A stretch of DNA of 64,000 nucleotides from contig CAVUGU010000010.1 of the NCBI GenBank assembly GCA_963741055.1, forward strand, positions 124,001-188,000, given 5' to 3'. This DNA is from Bog-756 sp963741055. GTDB lineage: Bacteria; Actinomycetota; Acidimicrobiia; Acidimicrobiales; RAAP-2. The notes under the pieces are model-generated. The model saw nothing but the letters and a program-made list of their open reading frames with translations. It did not search any database and was not told where the DNA came from. Positions 45,727 through 54,838 of the stretch are shown one piece after another (the first letter of the stretch is position 1; the number at the start of each line of letters is the position of its first letter). The translations under genes were made by a program, and so were the position numbers.

Positions 45727-47024
45727 GACAAACCGGGTGGGATCGCGGATTTGCTCTTCGACGAAGATGGATTCAACGCCGAAAGTGCAGTTTCGGATCC
45801 CATCCTCTCGGTGACAGTCTCGGACCCTGCCGTATCCGTGAGGAATGACCACAGCTGAGGCACCAGGAGGCTCGAGTCGTACGAGCTGCGGTGCCGGTCG
45901 ACCGAAGCGGTTGCTGCGTCCTTGCGCGTCGACTCGGAGTCGAGGAGATCGACCAGGATCGCAGCTGCCTTGACCGGATCGTCGAGGGGCCAGAATCGCC
46001 CTTGGATTCCGGCTTCGTACAGTTCGGGGATGCCACCCACGGCGCCGGCGAGAATCGGGAGGCCGGCGGCCATCGCCTCGATGATCGCCAAAGGGCCCGT
46101 TTCGCAGAGCGACGCATGCACATAGACGCGGTAGCCGGGAAGCCGATCGCACACATTTGGGACGAAGCCCCGGAACCGGACCTGGTCGCCAACACCGAGG
46201 GTGTCGGCTCGACGGGCCAGCTCCTTACGGCAGGGCCCGTCACCGTAGAGGTCCAGCGTGAGCCTCCGTCCGAGGCTCTTCACCTCGGCGAGGACGTCGA
46301 TGAGGAATTTCTGATTCTTGGGGATCTCGAGCCCGCCGACGGTGACCAGGTCGCCGAGTCCTTCTGGAGGGCACGACGTCTCTGCGATCTCCACGAAGTT
46401 GGGTATGAGCGCCGAGCTGACCTCGCGTGCCTCGGGTAGCCAGCTCAAGAGCGCTTCACGCGCCGACTTCGACACGAACACGATGCCGTCGACTCGCGGG
46501 ATGACGCTCCTCTCCTCGTGGCGAATCGCGCGGAACACCCGCTTGTCTCGCTTGATGTATCCCTTTGCGACCCATTCGTCCGCCTGAGACTTGTGGAAGT
46601 GCACGGCCATGATCACCCGTTGATGGGGACCTTGGCGGGCGGCGAGGGCGGCCCGCGCCTCCAATGGACCTTGCGCATAGACAACCGCGTCGCCGAGCCT
46701 CGCCAGGTGACGGCGCAACCCACGACGGAGAAACCTTTCGTGCCAACGGCGATACCACAAAACGCTGGCAGAGCCACTCACCGGTTCGAGCCCGAGGCGC
46801 ACCGCGAAGACGGAACTGGTCAGCAGTGGCCCGCCGGACCACGGCGTGACGAGGGTGGTGTGGATTCCCTCGTCTGCCAGATATTCCCGGAAGCGTCGCA
46901 CGTGTGTGTGGACGCCGGTGCCGCCGTCCTGGCGCAAGATCGTGGCGATGACCAGGGGCTTACCGTGGTCAGTCACGCTAGGGACGCCAAGAGGGACGGA
47001 GCTTTCTGCCCTTCGTGCCTCCAT
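45723..47024 (-). CDS. GT4-family glycosyltransferase
   Basis: ~433 residues. N-terminal acceptor domain (KPLVIATILRQDGGTGVHTH), GT4 donor domain with VTVGGLEIPKNQKFLIDVLA, LDLYGDGPCRKEL, RFRGFVPNVCDRL and ETGPLAIIEAMAAGLPILAG. Retaining transferase using a nucleotide sugar, acting on the lipid-linked exopolysaccharide unit at the inner membrane face. Start uncertain: ATG 47024 chosen; GTG 46976 just before KPLVIA and ATG 47051 are possible, none with a ribosome site. Confidence 0.87.
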   Translation of the reverse strand: MEARRAESSVPLGVPSVTDHGKPLVIATILRQDGGTGVHTHVRRFREYLADEGIHTTLVTPWSGGPLLTSSVFAVRLGLEPVSGSASVLWYRRWHERFLRRGLRRHLARLGDAVVYAQGPLEARAALAARQGPHQRVIMAVHFHKSQADEWVAKGYIKRDKRVFRAIRHEERSVIPRVDGIVFVSKSAREALLSWLPEAREVSSALIPNFVEIAETSCPPEGLGDLVTVGGLEIPKNQKFLIDVLAEVKSLGRRLTLDLYGDGPCRKELARRADTLGVGDQVRFRGFVPNVCDRLPGYRVYVHASLCETGPLAIIEAMAAGLPILAGAVGGIPELYEAGIQGRFWPLDDPVKAAAILVDLLDSESTRKDAATASVDRHRSSYDSSLLVPQLWSFLTDTAGSETVTERMGSETALSALNPSSSKSKSAIPPGLS

Positions 47025-47104
47025 CGTGGGACAAGAGCGAGCGTGCCCCATTCCTAATACATGACCCGGTTTGTATCGGCCCGGAGGTTGCTTGCTCTTA
47101 GGCG

Positions 47105-47713
47105 GTGTCGGCACCAACGGCGATGACCGCCGAGCGAACGGCTACCGGGGAAACGCCCCCCGGGGGTGACGCGGATGGACGCCGCCGCGGACCGAAGAGG
47201 CGTCGAACGGTGTTCGCCCTGGTGGGGGTTCTCCTTGCGCTGTTGGTGGTGGCAAGCGCCGTGCTCTTTGTCTTCCCGTCGTCGGACCAGCCCAGGCACG
47301 TCGACGCCATCCTGAGCCTCAACGGCGAGAACGAGCCTGCCCGCGAGTCGCTTGCCATCTCGCTGGCGAAACGAGGATTTGCGCCGGTCCTGATCTTCTC
47401 CCAGGGGAACTCTCACACCACCGCGTGCCCGACGGTGGCCCACACCCGAGTGATCTGCTTCGAGGCTGAACCCGACCGGACCGCCGGCGAGATGGAGTAC
47501 GCCGCTCGCCTGGCAAAGCGATACGGCTGGAGCAGCCTGATGGTCGTCCCCGGTCAGGCCCAGACGACGCGAGCCCGGATGCTCCTCAAGCGGTGCTATT
47601 CGGGACAGATCGCCATCGTCCCGGCGCCGGTCCCTCTCAGCCAGTTCCCCTACGAGATCGTCTACGAATGGGGAGCGCTCGCAAAGGCGCTGTTCGTCGA
47701 CCGAGCATGCTGA
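47105..47713 (+). CDS. DUF218/YdcF-SanA-like membrane-anchored protein
   Basis: 202 residues: basic cytoplasmic leader, one transmembrane helix (VFALVGVLLALLVVASAVLF, about residues 36-55), then an extracytoplasmic domain with VDAILSLNGENEPARESLAI, AEPDRTAGEMEYAARLAKRY and SSLMVVPGQAQTTRARMLLK, the DUF218 pattern. Relatives affect envelope polysaccharide or cell-wall precursor handling. GTG 47105; no ribosome site seen. Divergent from the glycosyltransferase, first plus-strand gene of the exopolysaccharide cluster. Confidence 0.72.
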   Translation: MSAPTAMTAERTATGETPPGGDADGRRRGPKRRRTVFALVGVLLALLVVASAVLFVFPSSDQPRHVDAILSLNGENEPARESLAISLAKRGFAPVLIFSQGNSHTTACPTVAHTRVICFEAEPDRTAGEMEYAARLAKRYGWSSLMVVPGQAQTTRARMLLKRCYSGQIAIVPAPVPLSQFPYEIVYEWGALAKALFVDRAC

Positions 47714-47738
47714 AGTCGTCTCGGCGTCGCAGACGGAT

Positions 47739-49439
47739 TTGCCCCTCGGTCGGCCGTATTTCGAGGCGAGCTCCCCTCTCGTATCCAGGGTGGCATTCCG
47801 ATCCCTACTGGAGGGGATACGCGGCCGGACCGCGGCCGCCAAAAAGCGCGCGTTCCGGCGGCCGAAACATCGGGTGTCCGGGCGGCCGAAACATCGGGTG
47901 TCCCAGCGGCGCGTACATCGGGCCACCCGCGGCGACTCCGTGAACGGTGACTCCAGCGTGAACGGCGAATTCAGCGTGAACGGGGCCTCGAACGTGAACG
48001 GCGATTCGTCCGCGAACGGGGCTTCGAGCGGGAACGGCGATTCGCCGGTGAACGGCTACTCGGGCGGGAACGGCGATTCCGAGAATCCAGGTTCGGCGAC
48101 AACCAAGACGGGGCGCCGCGCCGCCTACACCTTCGTCGATCAGAGCTTCTCCTCGGTCTCGAACTTCGCCGTCGGCGTCGCCATCGCGAGGGTGGCCGGA
48201 GCCGCCGGGCTCGGTGCGTTCTCGCTCGCGTACGCCGGATGGCAACTGTTGGCCGCCCTGCACCGATCGCTGGTCACCGATCCCATGGCGATCAACGGGG
48301 TCATCTACAACGTCGACGGCCACGTGGACACCGAGGAGGTCCGCCGGGGGATCAGCAATGGCCTCGCCGCCGAACTGCTCCTCGGCCTCGTCGGAACGGT
48401 GATCTTCGGAATCCTGAGCCTCATATTCCTGGCCTTCGGGGCGACGACATTCGCCATCGGCATGGCGGCCATGGCACCGTGGCTTCCGGTGCTCCTCGCC
48501 CAGGACTACTGGCGATGGGTCGGCTTCATGACGCGGCGGCCGAAGCGAGCGCTGGCGAACGACACGGTCTTCAACTGTGTCCAGGGGGCGGCGTTCGTGG
48601 TGGTGTTCGTCACCCACACTCACTCGATTGCGGCGCTCATCGCCGCCTGGGGACTCGGAGGCCTGGCCGGAGCGCTCTACGGCCTTCGCCAGTACCGCGT
48701 TCTGCCGTCGTTCTCGGGGGGTTGGGGCATGCTGCGCGGCCACTGGTCGATGAGCAAGTGGCTCGCCGGCACGTCGCTGTCAACCTCAGGTGGCACACAA
48801 CTCTCGGTCTTCATCGCCGGCATCGTTCTCGGACCAGCCGGTCTCGGAGGGTTGAAGGCGGCACAGACGCTGGTCATGGGCCCCTCGGGCGTGCTGATCA
48901 TGGCCGGAGGCAGCATCGGCCTGCCCGAGGCGAGCAAGGCGTACACGGAAAAGGGCCGGAGCGGGCTACTCCGCGTGGCCCGGGTCGTCACCTTGTGCGG
49001 CTTCTGCAGCTTCTTGGCGGGGGCAATTGTCATCGTCGTCTTCGGGAAACAGCTGTTGACGGCGATCTACGGACCATCGTTCGCCCACCTCGAGCTGGCC
49101 GCGATCCTCATGGCCATCGCCTACATGATCATCTCGTTCAGCCTGGGACCGGTCCTGGTCCTGAAGGCGACCCGCAACACCCGACCCCTCTTCCACATCC
49201 AGCTCTTGAGTCTGGTTGTGTCGGCGGCCAGCCTGGTCGTGCTCTCGGAGCTGTGGGGAGTCAACGGGGCAGCAGGCGCAACGATGGTCACCTTCGCGGC
49301 CGGCGCACTGGGCACGAGACTGGTCCAGCACCGCGTCCTCCAGGGCCGTTACCTAGAGGGCGAGAAAACGAGCCCCTCGGATTCCCTCGACGGGCCGGCC
49401 CCCTCGCGGCCCGAACCGGGGGTTGAGCCAGTATTTTGA
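47739..49439 (+). CDS. Wzx-like polysaccharide flippase with repeat-bearing N terminus
   Basis: 566 residues. After residue ~125 the sequence is a polytopic membrane protein of the MATE/MOP type with about 12 helices (for example GLVGTVIFGILSLIFLAFGA, VVTLCGFCSFLAGAIVIVVF), fitting a flippase for undecaprenyl-linked repeat units. The first 115 residues are soluble: a basic segment with a duplicated RPKHRVS motif, then eight hexapeptide repeats of the VNGDSS type at residues 68-115. TTG 47739 is the first possible start; if translation began later the repeats could be excluded only by a start after 48,080. Confidence 0.85.
   Translation: MPLGRPYFEASSPLVSRVAFRSLLEGIRGRTAAAKKRAFRRPKHRVSGRPKHRVSQRRVHRATRGDSVNGDSSVNGEFSVNGASNVNGDSSANGASSGNGDSPVNGYSGGNGDSENPGSATTKTGRRAAYTFVDQSFSSVSNFAVGVAIARVAGAAGLGAFSLAYAGWQLLAALHRSLVTDPMAINGVIYNVDGHVDTEEVRRGISNGLAAELLLGLVGTVIFGILSLIFLAFGATTFAIGMAAMAPWLPVLLAQDYWRWVGFMTRRPKRALANDTVFNCVQGAAFVVVFVTHTHSIAALIAAWGLGGLAGALYGLRQYRVLPSFSGGWGMLRGHWSMSKWLAGTSLSTSGGTQLSVFIAGIVLGPAGLGGLKAAQTLVMGPSGVLIMAGGSIGLPEASKAYTEKGRSGLLRVARVVTLCGFCSFLAGAIVIVVFGKQLLTAIYGPSFAHLELAAILMAIAYMIISFSLGPVLVLKATRNTRPLFHIQLLSLVVSAASLVVLSELWGVNGAAGATMVTFAAGALGTRLVQHRVLQGRYLEGEKTSPSDSLDGPAPSRPEPGVEPVF
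47857..47904 (+). repeat. 24-bp tandem duplication
   Basis: ggcggccgaaacatcgggtg plus tccg/tccc occurs twice head to tail, coding for a doubled RPKHRVS basic motif near the flippase N terminus. Confidence 0.85.
47940..48083 (+). repeat. Eight 18-bp tandem repeats in the flippase gene
   Basis: Units based on gtgaacggcgattcgagc encode VNGDSS, VNGEFS, VNGASN, VNGDSS, ANGASS, GNGDSP, VNGYSG, GNGDSE. In frame and a multiple of three, so copy number can vary without loss of the reading frame. Confidence 0.85.
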
Positions 49440-49594
49440 GGCCGGTCAGAAGTGGGACAGTCATCGGAGTAGGTACAGAAAAGTCCCACTCGGGACGTAT
49501 CTGAGTCGCCTCGAACTGCTCCTGGTAGGGAGAGCTTGAACCGGCACCCGCGCGGTGCGCGTGGGGCCGGCCGAAAAGGCAGCCCGGGAGACCG

Positions 49595-50395
49595 ATGGCC
49601 AGGCAAAAGCCAACCTCGACCCGTCTGACCCCTACGTCCCTGCTCAGCTCAGGGACGGCATCGGATCGGATGGGCGCAGCCGAAGCGTCAGCTACACGCT
49701 GGGCGCCGGATCGATCGCTACCCATCAGGGTGGTCGTCGTCGACGGGCAAGCGGTGTTTCGCTCCGGGCTGGCGAGCATCCTCAGCCACGACAGCCGCCT
49801 CGAAGTCGTGGCCGTCTCCGAGGGTGACCCGTCGCTCGCCGATCTCTGTGTCGAGATGTCCGTCGACGTCGTCGTCACCGATCTTCGTCTTCCCCACATC
49901 GACGGGATCGATCTCATCAGCATGATCGCCGCGGCATCCCCGAGCACCCGAACCTTGGTGGTGGCTTCGGTGGCCGACGGAGAGGTCGTCCCCGCCATGG
50001 CCGCCGGTGCCGCCGGGTTCCTCCTGAAGGTCGTGGAACCCGAGGCCATGGTGTCGGCAGTCGTGGCGGTGCACCTCGGCGAGCAGGTGTTGTGCCGCGA
50101 GGCGATCGACCTCGTGCTCGGAAGAGTCCCCGCTCGTCAGCTGACCCGGCGCGAGGCGGAAGTCCTGGAGATGGTGGCGCAAGGCATCGGGAACAAAGAG
50201 ATCGCGGTGCGCCTCCAGCTCGGGGAGAAGACCGTCCGAAACTACGTAAGTCGGATCTACAAGAAGCTCTCGGTCCACAATCGCGTGCAGGCCGCCGCCT
50301 GCGTTCCACCCGCCGCTTCCCTGCGCACGGCTGATCTCGGCACGGGCGACAGGGAGCCTCGTCGCGCGACGTCCAAGCCGGTGGAGGTCGGTTGA
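49595..50395 (+). CDS. NarL/FixJ-type response regulator (LuxR HTH)
   Basis: 266 residues: receiver domain about 43-160 with VVVVDGQAVFRSGLASIL, phospho-acceptor Asp96 in VVVTDLRLP, switch Ser in VVASVADGE and Lys145 in GFLLKVVEPE; LuxR-type HTH about 192-245 (LTRREAEVLEMVAQGIGNKE, KTVRNYVSRIYKKL). The usual acidic pair before the receiver is Asp50-Gly51, so one metal-pocket Asp is missing. ATG 49595 has GGGAG 4 nt upstream. Its stop overlaps the next start by 4 nt, tying it to chain-length genes; no histidine kinase in the window. Likely local regulator of the polysaccharide locus. Confidence 0.88.
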   Translation: MARQKPTSTRLTPTSLLSSGTASDRMGAAEASATRWAPDRSLPIRVVVVDGQAVFRSGLASILSHDSRLEVVAVSEGDPSLADLCVEMSVDVVVTDLRLPHIDGIDLISMIAAASPSTRTLVVASVADGEVVPAMAAGAAGFLLKVVEPEAMVSAVVAVHLGEQVLCREAIDLVLGRVPARQLTRREAEVLEMVAQGIGNKEIAVRLQLGEKTVRNYVSRIYKKLSVHNRVQAAACVPPAASLRTADLGTGDREPRRATSKPVEVG

Positions 50396-52131
50396 CCGAG
50401 CAGCCCTTCAACATCCGGGAGTGGTTCCGACCGATTTGGTCGCGCCGCTGGTTTGTAGGCCTCCTGGCAGCACTCGGCCTCTTCGGAGGTGTGGCATTCG
50501 GGATACTCAGTCCTCCGTCGCCGAGCGCGACCGCGCTCGTGCTGCTCCCTCCGACGACTGTCAGCTCCTCGGGCACCCCCACGCGTGATACCGCGACAGA
50601 GATCGAGATCGCCAAGAGCGCTCCTGTCCTCACGGCCGCCGGAAAGTCGGTCTCCCCTGCACTGGGATTCACCGCAATGGAGAAGCTCGTCTCCGTGGCG
50701 GCACCGAGTCAGGACATCCTCCAGGTCCAAGCGCACGCTCCCTCCGGACCGGAGGCGGAGCGCCTGGCCAACGCGGTGGCAAACGAATACATCCAATTCG
50801 TCACGGCGGACAGCACCAAGGCCACCGACTCCGCCGTGTCGGAGCTGCAACAACAGTCGTCCCAGCTCACGAACCAGATCCAGCAACTTCAGAACCAGAT
50901 CAACGCCATCACGACACGCCTCGCCACCGAGGGCCCCTCGTCGCCCAGCGGGCAGCAGGACTCCGCCCAGCTCGGGTCACTCAGCGCGGAGCAACAGCAG
51001 ATCTCCCTCCAGATCGACAACATCAACACCCAGATCGCCTCGGCCCAGAGTTCGAACATCTCGCAGTCGACGCCGCAGGGAGCCCAGCTCCTTCAGCGCG
51101 CCACGTTCTTCCAGGCGCCGTCGAAGAGTTCGATCGCACTCACCGGAGTAGTGGGACTCATCGCGGGCCTGCTCGTCGGCTTCATCGTTGCCTTGGTCAG
51201 GGGGCGGCGCGACCGACGATTGTTCACCCGGTACGAGATCTCCACTGCGATCGGCGTCCCCGTACTCGCCTCCCTGCACGCCGACCGGCAGGACACCAGC
51301 GACGAGTGGTCCGCTCTGTTCGAGACGTATGCGCCCGATGGCGTCGACGCCTGGAATCTGCGCAACATTCTGCGCGAGACCGTCTCTGAGGGAGCTGTCT
51401 CTCCGACGCAAATTCGAGTCGTGTCCCTGGAGGGTGACGCTGCCGCACTGGCCGTCGGCCCCCAGCTCGCCCTTTTCGCCAACCGGACGGGCACGCCGGT
51501 CGATTTCGCCGCTGACGCGCACCCCTTCCTCCAGAACCTGCTGGCGGTGTCGACCCTTCGGCACCCGTTCGTCTCGGAGACGTCCGAAAAGCTGAACGGC
51601 ATCGCTGGTCCAGTCGCGATCAGGACGGTCGTCTTCGATCCCGACGAGCCGACGCTCGAAACGTTCGCCGGTCCGTGCGTACTCGCGGTCTCAGCGGGGT
51701 TCGCCTCTGCCGACGAGCTCGGCCAGCTCGCCCTCGCCGCGGCGGACAGTGGCCAGCGCCTCGACGGCATGGTGGTCGTCAACCCCTATCCGAGCGACAA
51801 CACCACTGGAGTCCCGCGCATCGTGGTCCCGGAGTCCGCGAGCTCCGCGGTGGATGCTTCCCCGGCTGAGGCCAACGGCCACCGCAACGGCGCGCTGCAC
51901 ATCCCTGCCGTCGCCGCCAACGGGACCGCCCAACCCGTCGATCACGACCTCGATGAGAGCGCGGAGGATGTCGGAAGGACCGTTCCTCAGCCTCCGCGCG
52001 ATCCGCACCGCGGCGCGCCGGCACTGGAAGTTCATGGTCGCGGTCCCGCTCGCCGGTCTGCTGATCGGCGCCGGACTCCACGTGGTGATCCCGCGGAAGT
52101 ACGCCGCCAACACCAGTCTCTTCCTCACTGA
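50392..52131 (+). CDS. Wzz-like chain-length protein with degenerate BY-kinase domain (1)
   Basis: 579 residues as read. Wzz fold: TM1 at about 20-40 (FVGLLAALGLFGGVAFGILS), periplasmic Gln/Ser-rich coiled coil (SELQQQSSQLTNQIQQLQNQ), TM2 near 247-268 (IALTGVVGLIAGLLVGFIVA), then a cytoplasmic domain like a tyrosine autokinase but without Walker A (VVSLEGDAAALAVGPQLALF). The last ~60 residues, overlapping the next gene, look like a shadow frame; a one-base change upstream would end the protein at TGA 51,954-51,956 instead. Start GTG-type codon at 50392 overlaps the regulator stop. Confidence 0.82.
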   Translation: MTEQPFNIREWFRPIWSRRWFVGLLAALGLFGGVAFGILSPPSPSATALVLLPPTTVSSSGTPTRDTATEIEIAKSAPVLTAAGKSVSPALGFTAMEKLVSVAAPSQDILQVQAHAPSGPEAERLANAVANEYIQFVTADSTKATDSAVSELQQQSSQLTNQIQQLQNQINAITTRLATEGPSSPSGQQDSAQLGSLSAEQQQISLQIDNINTQIASAQSSNISQSTPQGAQLLQRATFFQAPSKSSIALTGVVGLIAGLLVGFIVALVRGRRDRRLFTRYEISTAIGVPVLASLHADRQDTSDEWSALFETYAPDGVDAWNLRNILRETVSEGAVSPTQIRVVSLEGDAAALAVGPQLALFANRTGTPVDFAADAHPFLQNLLAVSTLRHPFVSETSEKLNGIAGPVAIRTVVFDPDEPTLETFAGPCVLAVSAGFASADELGQLALAAADSGQRLDGMVVVNPYPSDNTTGVPRIVVPESASSAVDASPAEANGHRNGALHIPAVAANGTAQPVDHDLDESAEDVGRTVPQPPRDPHRGAPALEVHGRGPARRSADRRRTPRGDPAEVRRQHQSLPH

Positions 52132-53488
52132 GCCATCGAACTCGGATCCGGCCCAGGCCATTGCCAACGACGTCAGCTTGCTGCAGACCCGCCCCGTAGC
52201 CCTCGGCGCCATCGCGCAGCTCCATCTCCACAACACGAGCGCCGAAAGCTTCCTGGCTTCGTACCAGGGTGTCGCCGTGAGCAACACCATCCTCTCGATC
52301 ACCTTCAGCGCCCACTCGCCCGAGGCGGCCGTGGCCGGAGCGAACGCGGTCTCCCGTTCGTTCCTCGATGTCAGGTCGCACGAGCTCGGGATCCAGACGG
52401 GGGTGGTGGTGAACGGTCTGCAGAGCCAGATCGACGCGCTCAACTCCGAGATCGACCGGCTGGGACCTGCAATCGACCTCCTGTCCTCGGGGTCGCCAGC
52501 GCAGCAATCAGGGCCGGAACTGGCCAGCCTGATCGCCCAGCGGAACGCGGATTCCTCACAGGTGACCCAGCTCGAGGGACAGATCCAACAGAACTACCTG
52601 AACGAGAAGTCGGTGACGGGAGCCAGTCAGATCCTCGCCCCGGCCGCCGAGATCCCGGTTTCTGCCAAGAAGGTCGCCCTCATGGACGGACTCTCGGGTC
52701 TCGTGGCTGGTCTCGGCATCGCCCTGATGGTCCTCATCCTCTCGATCGTGGTTTCCGACCGCCTTCGGACACGGGCAGAGGCGGCAGAAGCGCTGAATGC
52801 TCCCGTGGAGCTCAGCATTCGCCGCTTCCCACGCCGCCGTCGGTCGAGCCTGCGCACCCTCCGGCACCTTCTGAAGCAGCCGAGCCGAGAGCTCGTGATG
52901 ATCGATCGACGGCTGCGCGATCACGTCACTGCGCTCGCGTGGCCGGCGCTGGCAGTCGTCTCCGTCGAAGCGGGAGACGCGGCTGCGCTCTCCGTGGCCA
53001 GTGCCGCGTCCTCCCTCGCCCGTGAAGGACGGAACGTCGTGGCCGTCGACCTCGCTCCCGATCGTCCTCTGGCGAAGCTGCTCGGCATCTCGGGACCCGA
53101 CGGAGTACCCCAGACGGTCATGGTGCGCGGCCAGCGCGTGACCGTGATGATCGGCGCAGATGATCCGGCGGACGACGACGCCATGGGCCAGCTCGCGGGT
53201 CACTTCGGTGGGGACGAGGTCGTGCTGGTCCTGGCCGGGGCAGATCCCGCCCTGGGGGCCGAGCACCTGGCCATGTGGGTGTCGGAGTCGGTCGTCCTGA
53301 TCGACGTGCGCAAGGCGAGCGGCGAGACCGCCAGGACCTCCGCCGAGCTGCTCCGGCGGGCGAAGATCCGCATCCGCTCGGTCGTCATCATCGGTTCCGA
53401 CCCGAACGACAAGAGTGTCGGTGCCCGCGAGGGGGCCGACGAAACCCGGCAACGCAGCAGAGGCGCCACTCTCGTCGTCGCTCGATGA
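51968..53488 (+). CDS. Wzz-like chain-length protein with degenerate BY-kinase domain (2)
   Basis: 506 residues. TM1 about 17-40 (FMVAVPLAGLLIGAGLHVVI), periplasmic domain with coiled coil (GLQSQIDALNSEIDRLGPAI), a PAAEIP-type Pro motif before TM2 (LSGLVAGLGIALMVLILSIV), and a C-terminal nucleotide-binding-like domain: VVSVEAGDAAALSVASAASS replaces the P-loop and VVAVDLAPDRPLAKLLGI the Walker A' strand. No C-terminal Tyr cluster. ATG 51968 is preferred (GAGAG 8 nt upstream); ATG 51953 is possible. The stop overlaps the polymerase start (ATGA). Confidence 0.85.
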   Translation: MSEGPFLSLRAIRTAARRHWKFMVAVPLAGLLIGAGLHVVIPRKYAANTSLFLTEPSNSDPAQAIANDVSLLQTRPVALGAIAQLHLHNTSAESFLASYQGVAVSNTILSITFSAHSPEAAVAGANAVSRSFLDVRSHELGIQTGVVVNGLQSQIDALNSEIDRLGPAIDLLSSGSPAQQSGPELASLIAQRNADSSQVTQLEGQIQQNYLNEKSVTGASQILAPAAEIPVSAKKVALMDGLSGLVAGLGIALMVLILSIVVSDRLRTRAEAAEALNAPVELSIRRFPRRRRSSLRTLRHLLKQPSRELVMIDRRLRDHVTALAWPALAVVSVEAGDAAALSVASAASSLAREGRNVVAVDLAPDRPLAKLLGISGPDGVPQTVMVRGQRVTVMIGADDPADDDAMGQLAGHFGGDEVVLVLAGADPALGAEHLAMWVSESVVLIDVRKASGETARTSAELLRRAKIRIRSVVIIGSDPNDKSVGAREGADETRQRSRGATLVVAR

Positions 53489-54820
53489 TGACCGCGGCAC
53501 TCGTACCGACCTACGAGGCACCGGTGGCTGCCTCCACGCCGCCCCGGCGGAGCTCACGGCTCGGCTCGACATCTGGCCGCAAGACGCTGCGGCGGGTGTG
53601 GGTGATCTGGGCGCTGTTGTTCTTCAACGTGCTGTCCTACGCCAAGCAACCGACCGTCATCCCCATTCCGCACAAGATCGGGCAGGTGCTCACGCAAGGT
53701 GCGCTGGTAGCTGCCTTCGTGCTCGCATTGTCGATCAACCCGAAGATCCGGATTCGACCGAATCTGTTCCTCGCCCTGTACAGCGCGTTGGCCATTCTCT
53801 CGCTTGGCGATGAGCATCCGGCTGGTCGGGATCGGCACGGACTACCGGGCGTTCCGGCTGGTCGGATTCGTGCTCGTGCTGTGGATGCTCACCCCCTGGT
53901 GGGGCCGTCGAGATCTCCTCCTGCTCAAGTGCCAGGTCCGTTTCCTCGTCCTGATCCTGATCACCGTCGCACTGGGTCTCGTCCTCTCTCCCGGCAAGGC
54001 CCTGGCCGTGAACTTTGGAGCGAAGCGCCTCACCGGCGCCCTCTGGCCGATCCCTCCGACCCAGGTCGCGCACTACATGGCCGAGCTGGCAGGGCTCACC
54101 ATTCTCATGTGGATGTGCGGCATCATCACCCGCCGGCGTGCCCTTTGGTTGGCCATTCCCGCCGCGGTCGGCCTCCTCGCCACCCAGACCCGCACCGCGC
54201 TGCTGGCACTGCTGGTCGGTCTCATCGTGGCGACCGTGAGCCTGCTCAAGACCAGTCGGCGGAGTCGGAGAGTGCTGACCTGGACCGGGGTTGTCGTCCT
54301 GGTGGTCGCCCTGCCCCTTACGCCGCTGGTGAACGCCTGGCTGGTGCGGGGGCAGAACTCGAGTGAGCTCAACAACCTGTCGGGGCGCACCCTGGTGTGG
54401 CCCTTGGTGTTGTCCGAGTCTCGTCCCGACACCAACAAGATCTTCGGATCGGGGCTCTCGAACGGCAGCCTGGTCGATTCGAGTCCCGGGGTCAACGGGC
54501 TGCCGATCGACAGCAGCTGGATACTCACCTACCAGGACCAGGGCCTGGTAGGTGTCGTCCTCGAGGCCGTCATCTTCTTGACGCTGCTCACCATCGCCCT
54601 GCTTCGCCCGCGCAGCCCGGCGCGCGCCATCGCTCTCTTCTTGATCGTCTACTGCCTGTGCGCCTCGTTCACCGAGAGTGGGATGGGCGTGGCATCGACC
54701 TACCTGCTCGATCTCACCGTGGCCGCGTCCCTGCTCGCTTCGGCGCCGACGCGTCGGAAGCGGTTCGCGTCACCGGAATTGCCGGGTACGTTCGCCGCAG
54801 CGACAACCGCCTCGAACTGA
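53485..54820 (+). CDS. Wzy/O-antigen-ligase-like polymerase (one frameshift)
   Basis: ~445 residues with about 10-12 transmembrane helices and the Wzy_C/WaaL-type periplasmic loop between LSGRTLVWPLVLSES and GLPIDSSWILTYQDQGLVG, including IFGSGLSNGSLVDS. Polymerises flipped repeat units on the outer face of the membrane. The frame changes near 53,808 (after YSALAILSLG). ATG 53485 overlaps the upstream stop. Last plus-strand gene; converges on the heparinase-like gene with 18 nt between stops. Confidence 0.85.
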
Positions 54821-54838
54821 CGGGAGCCCGTCGCCGCG

